Source: Corynespora cassiicola
Taxonomy: Eukaryota; Ascomycota; Dothideomycetes; Pleosporales; Corynesporascaceae
Assembly (NCBI GenBank): GCA_022059125.1
Contig: JAEUWY010000002.1
Coordinates: forward strand, 3,782,001-3,846,000
Length of the DNA: 64,000 nt
Direction: 5' to 3'
The notes below the pieces were generated by a model. That model did no database searches, was not told the DNA's origin, and was given only the letters and a program-made list of their open reading frames with translations. Below, piece by piece: positions 53,597 to 64,000 of this stretch; within the stretch, counting starts at the first letter, position 1, and every line of letters begins with the position of its first letter. Both the position numbers and the translations under genes were made by a program.

Positions 53597-55204
53597 TCAA
53601 ACAATAGTGACCGAGTACAGCCCATGGCCGTGGCCTTGATGGTAGGCATCCTCTTCAAGTTCGAAGCTCTGTTTGCCAACCGTTTCCGAGGATGAAGGCT
53701 CAAATCCATCCTGCCAATGATGCTCATGCCACTCACTAGAATATCCAATTCTTGAACATTGACCTCGTCCAGATTGTCTTCTCAGCACCAAACCTCGGTC
53801 CCGACACCCAGCGCCTATAAATACCAGATAAACCCAAATAGATGGCACACCCCCGCAAATGGCCATTGAACTGTTGTCTCGATCGCCCTCTGATACGTGT
53901 ATGTCGTTTAAGGCTTCAAGACTAGCATCCAGACTGCAATATGTCCCTGATGCTCCCGCGGGAAACCGAATGAACCCCACGCAAGGTTTACGGGAATTAT
54001 GAGATGTCAGGTCAAGGCTTGTGATCTGTCGATATGACTTGAACCCACAAGCCCGATAGGACACTGCAGATAGATCCAGTCCAGGTGAACAACACTCACA
54101 CATGTGATTCCTGGCATTCCCATAGTAGTCGATCCCGACCAAAATGTAGGATCCGCGGTGAGAAGAATCGCTCCTGTAGCACCCAAGCCCTTCGGTTCAA
54201 AGGCGCTTTGTCTACACAACCTAACCAGAAACTACCAAACACAAGTCCAGATATACCAACGACTCTATTCAGATCCACTGGTATATTCACCGTGATGATC
54301 GGAGGCTCCAGGCAACCAGGATCTTTTTGGACAAAAAGGCCTGCACCGGATGTCGCAAAACCAGTAGCAGCTATGTTGCACTCTGCATTCTCGTATGTTT
54401 CCCATTAGATTGACGTGCTATTGACAATCCTTGACGTTACCCTGCATGATGCAAAGAGACTCTATCCATATGTAGGCATACCCTAGCCTCAAAGTCACTT
54501 CGCAGGCGTCTTGCAAGATGAGAGGCAGCTCTCGAACTGGAATATTCTCTCTCAACCCGGATATGTTTCTGGATAATAATTTGACGTGTTCAGTGATGTT
54601 GTTGCATTCCATTAAGCGGGCTTGTACTCCATCACAAGTCTGCCGTACTTGCACCAGACGTGGAGATGGGAGATAGTTGTGTTAATTTTCATTCTGGCAG
54701 ATAGTGTGTTGATGCACACATCTCAAGAGCCGTGATTTTACCGCAATCAAATCTCGTGTCATCGGTGTACCGCTAGAAGATGGGATGGGTGAGGAAAATG
54801 CGTCTCTCTTCATCATAGCCCGCTTTTGTTTCCCAATTCCATCAAGAAGCAACGAACCAATTTTCTTTTCACCAATGAAGGAGATGATCTAGTGAACTGG
54901 ACATGTACTCGATCATTATTGGTGTCATGGATAGACACGTAGCATCCAAAACGCGTGGTGCTGGGCCCCTCAGCGGCAGGCAATCCATCCCATAATGTAG
55001 ATTCACAGAGTTCTTTGCATATTCGACACCCGATCGAAACTGAATGATGGAAAGAGGCCAAGCTGTCATGCCAAAAAGCTCATATTCTAGGGACCGATGA
55101 ATCAGCCTCGGCACAGGTGGTTTCCCCAAGTACCTGGATGACTCAAAGTCGAAGAGAAGCCGGAATTTTGAGCATAGGCCGTAGAAAGAAAGACCATGGG
55201 TCAT
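53597..55204 (-). pseudogene. Decayed HET-domain (heterokaryon incompatibility) gene
   Basis: Pieces of a HET protein read in order on the minus strand but in different frames. 55061-54813 resembles the N-terminal leader (SIGCRICKELC). 54680-54418 holds RLVQVR, then ELPLILQDACEVTLRLGYAYIWIESLCIM, the core HET motif region. 54405-54096 holds AECNIAATG, DPGCLEPP and APLNRRAWVLQERFFSPRILHF, another hallmark. 54110-53600 resembles the C-terminal part (CCSPGLDL; GLVLRR). Breaks seen: a TAG after NVKDCQ (54418-54420), a frame change between LMGN and the AECNIAATG segment, another after LLWECQ, and absence of the usual CWG motif before the core. These exceed what plausible introns explain. HET proteins trigger cell death on fusion of unlike strains; this copy should be inactive. 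Confidence 0.8.
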
Positions 55205-55756
55205 GTCGATGAAGCAAATATTTGGGTAGTAGTTGAGGCAGCGACAGTCTATTGGTGAAAAGACTGGAAAATACCAGGTTGAAGGTAAGCGATTAGACAG
55301 CAGAGTGGAGTTGTTAGCGGCATGATCTCGTATACCAATAAGTATCTTCGAGCGGGAGCGCCATAACCTGAGGGTTGGCTACTGAAACGTGGAATAAGTG
55401 ATGATGATGGTGATCCATCTATTCACCTTAGCAACAGCTACTTTGGTCCTGTACATGGAACTTGTTATAATCACCCACCTTGGCATTTACCGATAAACAC
55501 ATTGGGATGAGTGTGCATGTAGGTTGCATGCGGTGCAGAACAAAAGACTGTTCCGGACCAGAGAATGCCGTTATTGGCGTTACGCTTGTGCGTGTGGAGG
55601 CGGAAGGGGGAGCGGGAGGTGGAGAAGCACGTGCGTTGTTAGGGCAACGACAGCCTTATCGCTTGTGTTGATCAAACCCACAATCCACCACCGGAGCCGG
55701 CACACCATCTCTCACTACCATACTTTTTCTCCACTGCAGAATAGACTCTAAGAACC
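55205..55756. other. Intergenic: HET relic flank and kinesin promoter
   Basis: 552 bp, no gene seen. The final 100 bases are C-rich leader of the kinesin gene. Confidence 0.55.
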
Positions 55757-58053
55757 ATGGATCCACCCGCGCGGCCTTCGAGTTCGCTTTTCGACGTCTA
55801 CCTGCGACTGCGCCCGTCCAAGGCAGACGGTGCGCGCTTCCTCACAGTCGAAGACAACCCGGCACGCCATCCGACGCATATCACCATAAAGCCGCCGACC
55901 AACGACAACCGCAAGCGAGCAATCGAACGTTTTGCCTTTACTCAGGTCTTCGAGGAGGATGCGCAGCAGCTTGATCTGTTCAAGGAAGTCGGTGTTTTGC
56001 CATTGATTGAAGGCGTCCTGGGCAAGCCCGGCCATGTTGGTCGTGATGGATTGCTTGCGACGCTGGGTGTCACGGGATCTGGCAAGGTACAATGCTGTTC
56101 TTGTGATGTTTTATGAATGTGCTAATTATTGTGCAGAGTCATACCATACTAGGATCAAAGTCACAGCGCGGGTTGACGCAAATGGCGCTCGATGTACTCT
56201 TCCAAACTACTGGCGACCAGCTCGTGCAGTCGTTCTACGGCGCGCCAGCGTTCTCGTCTCTTGCCGCTGCAGATGTATCCGAGGCAAACATGTTCACAGC
56301 CACAGCCTACCTAGACTCAATGTACAGCGACAACCAGTCGGAGCGATACCCTTCGCGAGCCAACACACCCATGCCGGTAAGTACAGCCTTTCAGCAGACT
56401 GAGCTCGAACCTGTCGCTTCTTACACGTCTCTGTCCTCACCTTCCCATACCATCTCTTCTGAGAATCTCCACTCCGTCCTCATGTCCACATTTTCCGTTC
56501 GACCTAGCGCGGGTATTCATTCCATCCGCCCTGTCAATGGAGCTCTCTCAAGCATTTCCCGCTCCGTTCCGAATGCAGGCTCACCCTATAAAAAGGACTT
56601 TAGTTCATTCCTCAGCACTGGAGGCTCTCGCAATAATAAAATTCCCCGCCCATCAACTCTACCCCAGTCCCCGAATGTCTCCGACATCGAGGTTCCTTCA
56701 GACCCTAACGCGGAGTATGCCATTGTCATATCCATGTATGAGGTCTATAACGATCGCATATTTGATCTCTTGACGGGCAGTGCCACGAAGAGCAAACATC
56801 CCAACGTAAAACGCCGAGCACTTCTATTCAAGAGCACAGAACAGAGCCCGGACCGCAAGGTCGTTGCGGGCCTGACCAAGATTATCTGCGGCAGTTTTGA
56901 GGAGGCGCTCATGGTTCTCGAGACGGGTCTAATGGAGCGCAAGGTCACGGGCACAGGCAGCAACGCTGTGAGCTCTCGTAGCCACGGCTTCTTCTGTGTC
57001 GAAGTCAAGAAGCGAGACGGCAAGGGAAGAGGTCCTTGGTCAGGCAGCACGCTCACCATCGTTGACCTGGCTGGTTCTGAACGTGCTCGCAATGCAAAGA
57101 CGGCGGGTGCTACACTGGCCGAGGCTGGTAAAATTAACGAATCTCTCATGTACCTTGGCCAGTGCATGCAGATGCAGTCTGACAATCAAGATGGCTCAAA
57201 GGTATGTTGCCCTACCTTCAACACCGAGAACACCACTAACATAACCTAGAACGTCGTCCCCTTCCGTCAATGCAAATTGACCGAGCTCCTGTTCTCGAAC
57301 TCCTTCCCCAACCCCTCTCGCTCAACAACTCACGTTCCCCAAAAGTCTCTCATGATTGTCACGGCCGATCCTCATGGCGATTACAACGCCACATCCCAAA
57401 TCCTCCGTTACTCCGCTCTGGCTCGCGAGGTCACCGTACCACGTATACCTTCAACTACTTCGGCTATCCTCTCAGGCGCCCCCCTGCAGCGCACGAATTC
57501 TGTCTGCTCAGGCCGCACGACGCCATCCGCCATTCTCGAGGAGCTCGATGCTGCCAACACGCAAGCCGCGCGCCTCGCCGAAGAAATAGAAATATTTGCT
57601 CTCCGCCTCTCTGAGGAGACGGCCCGCCGCCAGGCCGCAGAGCGCAGCTGGCGCGCCGCCGAAGCTCACATGGTCGAGCTCGAGCAGGAGATCCGCGACG
57701 AATGCTACGCCGACATGGAAGCCGCCGTGACGGCGGAGCGGCGCCGCTGGCAGACGGCCCTCGACAACGAGCAGGACAACCAGCAGGCGCACCTCGACTC
57801 CAAGATCGACGTCGTCATCAGGGCCACCAAGGCGCAGATGCGCGAGGAGATTAAGGTCTTCGAGGACCCCGATCCGGGCCTTCGTGAGCGCCTCGAGCAG
57901 CTGGAGCGCGAGAACGAGATGCTCAAGGCTCGGCTCGAGGCCCATGAGCGGGACGCGCAGATGCGCAGCGCGAGCCCCATCAAGAAGATGAGAGTGCTCA
58001 AAGCGAAGAAGTGGGAGGACCCCGAGAGTGTCATGAAGGGGTTTGACGACTAA
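55757..58053 (+). CDS. Kinesin motor protein, kinesin-6-like
   Basis: Exons 55757-56086, 56137-57201 and 57250-58053 give 732 residues. The N-terminal motor starts LFDVYLRLRPSK; P-loop GVTGSGKSHTI (104-114) straddles intron 1; switch I is SSRSHGF; switch II is VDLAGSER; then VPFRQCKLTELL and SLMIVTADP. A long insertion (about residues 150-295, Ser/Pro-rich) interrupts the motor before YAIVISMYEVYNDRIFDLL. That feature and the P-loop form (GVT rather than GQT) recall kinesin-6 (MKLP/Klp9), which acts in the anaphase spindle midzone. A coiled coil follows (about 540-705: EELDAANTQAARLAEEIEIF; ERLEQLERENEMLKARLEA), and the tail has SPIKKMRVLKAKKW, a basic motif with an SP site. A GTAAGT-like site at 56377 in the insertion could be a donor, but no frame-compatible acceptor is clear. 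Confidence 0.85.
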
Positions 58054-59197
58054 ACTCACGACTGTTCCCTGAGAATGGACGATTAACGCGGTTGGACAGG
58101 CTGTTTAGATGGAGGGCGCAGGGAAGGCGGAAGCTTTGCTCCGCCGACCCTACCTCAACATCGTACACCCACCCACCAGAGGCAACGACCCTGCACGAAG
58201 CAACGACACCCACGAATTTGACGCTAGGTAACGATCTCGTATCTCAGTATTCTCCCATCCAGCCCTTGTACACTCGACGGGCTGGAATAACGGAATGGGT
58301 GCATGGGCGGCGTTTTGAAAGACCCTTGTTTTTTTTTTTTTGCCTTATTTCTCCTCTTCTCGGATTGTTTTCTTTTTCTCTCCTCTTCTCCTGCAACCCT
58401 TTTTTTCCTTTTTCGGAGCCTCGGCTCTTCGGAGGTTTTGAGAGTGTACTAATATCCAACCCCCCCCCCCCCCCCCTTGATTCTCCATCTGTCTGTTTAA
58501 TCGTCTAGCGTAATTTTTGTACATCTGTCTATACTGGAGGGTTTCTGTTTGTTTGTTTGGTCGGTCATGTGTTCTTTGTATCACGGCTGCTTGCTTGCTT
58601 GCTTTGTAATGGGTGTTGCTAGGGACAAGGATGTGCATGTGCATGGCATGCATGGAATGCACACCTGCATCGATTAGACGGGATAGTGCGGACTGGCGGT
58701 GTGTAGAAGACGGAGATGGGGGAGTGGCTGGCTGCTCTGCCGTTGATACCCTGGCGTTCCTCCTGTGTTTTTGCCGTTGCTGGTAATTTTGATTCCGAAA
58801 ATCAGACCGAGTCATAGGTTTTCTTCATGCTTGCTTCACATTTTGCCATCACACATACAACACAGAAATACAAGTGATGTTGCAAAACAGTCGGCACGAC
58901 GCAAGATACGGGCCAAAAAGATAGATCAGGATCGACGTATTCCTCTAGAAGTCCCTTCATAAGTCATGCCATGCTTTCCAAGATGTTCTCATGCACCACG
59001 CAGGCTATGAGTTCCGTCGTCTTCCAATGGCCTGCCAACAACCATGGTTGCACCACCCATCATCCATGCCTAGTCCAAGCCGGTCAACGCCAACTCGCCA
59101 AAAGGTTCTAATGCCAAAGGTGAGGTAGATCTCGGATATACTACTGCGAGCACTGCACGTCGTGCGGGCCAATGATCCCGTTACAGAGTGCCCTCAC
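58054..59197. other. Intergenic between convergent kinesin and PRMT1 genes
   Basis: 1.1 kb, both 3' flanks. T-rich and C-rich tracts, including a 17-base C run at 58460-58476. No gene seen. Confidence 0.6.
58460..58476. repeat. Poly-C run (17)
   Basis: Seventeen uninterrupted C bases in the kinesin 3' flank; the exact length may be affected by sequencing error. Confidence 0.7.
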
Positions 59198-60528
<1,331 letters not shown>

Positions 60529-61253
60529 GTTACGGGATCTGAAGGAATCCGAGGGGGGAGGGAAGGGAGGAGGAGTGAGTAGGTAAGTGAAGAAGATCTG
60601 GAGCGCTGAAGCCGCGCAATGGAGTTGAAGTCTGGAAATTTTATTAGGAAGGCGCACAGACGCAAAATCGTCTCCAACGTGCCCCACTAGGCCGCTACCC
60701 ACGTAGCACCCTGAGCCCTGAGGAGCTATGCCTAAAACACCATGACATGGACTGCGGATTCACCACCTTGGCCGGGCATTGGGCACTGCTGTAATTTCAT
60801 CAAGGGTTTAAAATGGGGAAACACGTGCGCTATATTCATTTCTCCGACTATAATGGACAACAGCGGCTGCTAGCAACTCCCGGAACCAAACGCAGGGACT
60901 AGACGACATTCTTCTCTGCATACTCGAGAAAACAGGTGGTGCTGAGGGGGGTATAACATGGCAATATCACGCCGACCTCCCTCGTAGATTCATGAAGCGT
61001 ACATCGTAATCGTTAAGTCGTGATCGTCACCTCGGCCTTTTATCCTTCCGTCTGCCGGACCCTTTTTGGAGTAAAAACTAACGAGCGACTGAGGGTGAGT
61101 GAGTTGCTGGTACCCGGCCATTACCGGCATGGGCTAAGCCCAAGGTCGCGGCACACCTGAAGCACTGTGCATTATGCTATGGCCGTTGGTGCGCACTTAA
61201 CGGACTCTGATACGATGGAAAATATCCATGAAGGCTGTGCAATCTGCAGAAGG
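60529..61253. other. Intergenic: PRMT1 promoter side
   Basis: 725 bp between the PRMT1 start and the 3' end of the next minus-strand gene. The PRMT1 promoter must lie here; no clear TATA box was identified. No gene. Confidence 0.55.
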
Positions 61254-63410
61254 TTAGCCGAGAAAAAAAAGCAATCTGCAGGTGGACGACATGCCTTGCG
61301 GTGTAGTAAACGTCAACTGATATCTTCCCGTGGGTCCCTTTGGTGGAGAGAAGCCCTCGCAGAATACATAGGGCCGCAACTGCTTGAACTGCACAGTCGA
61401 GCTTCCCACACGTTTCATCCAGCTGCGATTACCAATGTATTGAGTGACAAAGGCCGTCCAGATTGGTATGGTCTTGTGTGGCCCACGGCGAGCCGTGACT
61501 TCGAAACGTACGCATTTCGAATCGCGGTCTTTGTAGACACGGAGCGCATGAAGGTACGTGTCCGTCTGGATCTCACTACAACAGGTTAGGATAGGGTCCA
61601 GGCTGGCGAACATCATACTCACCCTCCGTACTCTTGCTTCTCACCAGGCTGGAAGAAATCTTCCAGGCCTCTGGGAGACGCCATCTCGTCTTGGCACTTC
61701 ATGGCGACGAATGTGCAATAGAAAAGGACCATGCCTGGGAATGTCAGCCCCGTTTTTCATGTGCCCCGGGGCAAACCTACGTTCATACAGCGTGAATCTC
61801 AGGTTGGCCCACAAATCCAATTGACCATCCTCACGATTCACTCTACACAGCTGCAAGCAAGACTCGGTACGCACGACCTTGAGGCCGGTCAATGGGAAGC
61901 AGTATCTCATTTTACGGCCTGACGGGTCAAGCGTGAGGAACAAAATCCTAGCTCGGTTATCGACATCTCTCCAATAGAGCCTGACCCAGACATTGGTCGC
62001 TTCAAATGGCCTGGAAATGGTCAGCATGGCCAGCAACTACCGATGCGGCAATCATTTACAGTTCAAGGACCTTGATGAAACCATCAGTGTCAAGTAACTC
62101 AATGGCGCGCGGCTCGTCTCTCCCGAGGCACTTGGTTCTGCGTCTTGTTAGCCGGTATGCCGTCCCGCGCCAATGCAAGTACATACGCCTGTCCGAGCTG
62201 TTGAAAGGGCGTTGAAGAGTGTCTGCCATCAAAGATCTTCATAGCCCAATGGGGAACCTGGGTACCCGAATCCGAAGAGTGAGACGAATTTCCCATAGAT
62301 GACGCGTTGGATATTGTCGGAGATTGAGGGACCTCTGGCACCACTGGCGGAACATCTGGTATGTCGACATAGACTGGAGCAATAGGGTGTTGCGGTGGAG
62401 GTGGAGGTGGAGGCGGAGGCGGTGGCGGAAGATGTTGATAGTGGGACTGGGAGTATCCAGGGTTGACAAAAAACGAGGATGAATGTTGGCCAGTAGGATA
62501 AGGAGGGGGGGGAGGTGGTGGAGGCGGTTGCGGGTAAGTTGCACCTCGGTCAAAGGCAGGTCTGGGTGGTTGCGGAGGCTTTGGCGTTCGCGATCCTATG
62601 TGATATCAGACCAAACACTTTCATCTCAAGTGTAACTGAACGTGCATGGAGCAATCCGCCAGCCAGTGAACATGCACTGAACAGATGGGGAAACGCGGTA
62701 CATGGACAATGAACGTGGGGCAAACTAGCGGCGCTAGGCACTGCTGAAGATAAGGCACTAGATGGAAAGCAGGAAAATGGCAGAGTTGCGAATTGGAATG
62801 ACCATACCGTGAGCATTTACCGACATCCTGTTGAAGTAGGTCTCCACGGGGGTTTGCACTTTGAGTAGCCTCGAAAGCCGGTCCCGAATCTTATCAATCT
62901 CGTCGTCTCTCGGCTCGCTAACAGGATCAACATCAATTGACTTGACAGCTCTGGGAGGGTGCAAATGTCTTACCCTCGGACAACATCATGCATGGCCTGG
63001 AGGTAGGACCGATATAGCTCGAGACGCCTCGGGAGGGCGATGCCTTGCTTGTGCATGTCGTGCAGGGCCTCATCATACAGCAGGTGGTAGGGCGGAGTGC
63101 CAGGAAAAGCGCCGGGAGCCTGGCGAGGGTTCCGCTTGGACTTGCTAAACATGTTGCGCACATCTTCCAGAGTATAGCGTAAGCTGGGGAGACAGACGTC
63201 GAGGTCCCTCAGGATGCGGCCGGACCACCTCCCATAGCGGGACAGGTCCAGGTTGTTGTGCAGCGTGTGCAGGCCGCTGGAGATGGCGAAGAGTTCGGCA
63301 ATGTCAGCAGCAATTTCACTCGAGTACTGGGGAATCTCGCCCTTGAAGGCGTGGAGGCCGGAAGCCGTATCCTCGGCCTCTTTGGCGTAGTCGAGCAGCT
63401 TCAGGTCCAT
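61254..63410 (-). CDS. Conserved fungal protein with polyproline linker, function unknown
   Basis: Seven proposed exons on the minus strand: 63410-62974, 62917-62808, 62595-62187, 62137-62060, 62010-61781, 61734-61623 and 61575-61254; 565 residues with every phase matching. The N-terminal 180 residues are helical (MDLKLLDYAKEAEDTASGLH; ALHDMHKQGIALPRRLELYR; DEIDKIRDRLSRLLKVQTPV). Residues 183-319 form a proline-rich linker with runs of six or more Pro and a YxxxP pattern. The C-terminal 240 residues are beta-rich (PFEATNVWVRLYWRDVDNR; GQLDLWANLRFTLYERMVLF; YVFCEGFSPPKG), reminiscent of a PH-like fold, which is only an inference. I associate the order HDVVRGEPRDDE and LEDFFQPGE with an uncharacterised Pezizomycotina family. 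The 212-bp third intron is the least certain; the others are 46-56 bp. No signal peptide or membrane span. Confidence 0.8.
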
Positions 63411-64000
63411 TGTGGATCGCGTGACTTTGGGATCTTCAGCCGCTAAGGAGGGGGGCAGCGCAGCGCATGCTTTGAGGGAGTGGGCAGCGGCGGACTGAAG
63501 ACAGTGGAACGGCGGGTCAGCGACGAGGCTGGAGTAGCGAGCGTCTGGAGAGGAATTGGCGGTGGTGCGCCTTGAGGAGTGTCGGCTTTGACGTGTTCAG
63601 CAGGCTGCGAGGCCAATAGATTGGGCCGACAAAAACCCCTTATAAATCTGCACCTTATCCGTAGTCGTCCATCGTCTTGTTCACCATTTGCCTGCCGCTC
63701 GCTTTTGGCCCCCAAAAGCCCGACTTTTCGCCATCCTCTGGGCAACTTTTGCGCAGCCTCTGCGCCGTATTGCCTGATGGCGGCGCCCAAGCGAGCAATC
63801 TACCGACCTGCTTGCGTGCGGAAGGCTGTCTCCGTTGCCGTCGCCATCGCGGGGCGGCACAGTTGAGGGGCTCCAGGCGGACCGGCCATAGGATGCAGTC
63901 TTCTGCCGAGCGGCGCTGCAGCTGCGACGTCAACCTTTGCCGCTCACGAGGAGCATTTGCCTGGCTGCTGCTGCTCCCGGTGCCTGTGGTAAGCCGTTCA
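63411..64000. other. Upstream region at window end
   Basis: 590 bp, probably the promoter of the polyproline-linker gene. Open frames to about 115 codons occur on both strands but are not convincing. The window may end before the next gene. Confidence 0.5.

Noticed and set aside
62951..62973. Short intron ending at the AG near 62951 in the polyproline-linker gene
   Set aside because: It would be 23 bp, below the functional minimum. The acceptor at 62918 gives a 56-bp intron in the correct phase and joins to GEPRDDE.

Overview
The window is nuclear DNA of a filamentous ascomycete (Pezizomycotina). Genes are split by short introns, mostly 46 to 280 bp with GT-AG ends and occasional TACTAAT or CTAAC branch sites. 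The protein families are typical of that group: a CFEM/GPI adhesin, DUF3292, Fungal_trans_2, a HET-domain relic, a fungal two-domain phosphofructokinase and NCA2. The class is less certain. A Dothideomycete is my guess from the look of the proteins, and it is only an inference.

Layout. 1-372: 3' end of a probable MFS transporter. 3.9-6.4 kb: intronless MAD1-like adhesin. 7.2-11.3 kb: NCA2 (mitochondrial) and a SEC4/Rab8 secretory GTPase. 14.8-20.0 kb: phosphofructokinase, mitochondrial enoyl reductase ETR1, and an orphan proline-rich ORF. 20.6-32.3 kb: the inositol pyrophosphate synthase VIP1/ASP1 on the minus strand, divergent from the SSU-processome protein UTP21, followed by a Fungal_trans_2 regulator-like protein. 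32.3-39.6 and 40.4-45.7 kb: two long stretches without convincing genes, full of simple repeats, separated by one small acidic conserved protein. 45.7-47.9 kb: a DUF3292 membrane protein preceded by a perfect 15-bp minisatellite. 49.3-55.2 kb: an accessory-looking block with a tandem repeat, an orphan ORF, a secreted trypsin, a small orphan protein and a decayed HET gene. 55.8-63.4 kb: a kinesin-6-like motor, PRMT1, and a conserved fungal protein with a polyproline linker.

How the genes relate. Most are independent housekeeping genes (glycolysis, mitochondrial lipid synthesis, exocytosis, ribosome biogenesis, inositol pyrophosphate signalling, arginine methylation, mitosis). I see no biosynthetic cluster, operon-like unit or recognisable new multi-gene system. 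The surface- and host-facing genes are the adhesin and the trypsin. The most unusual sequence features are the adhesin's two repeat blocks around its CFEM domain, a predicted GC-AG intron and a frame-neutral 63-bp intron in VIP1, 14- and 20-nt microexons in PRMT1, the coding-compatible minisatellite upstream of the DUF3292 gene, and the HET pseudogene.

Exon boundaries were placed by hand from splice motifs, reading frame and family resemblance recalled from memory. No alignment or transcript data were available. I found no tRNA, rRNA, CRISPR array, intact transposon or telomeric repeat.
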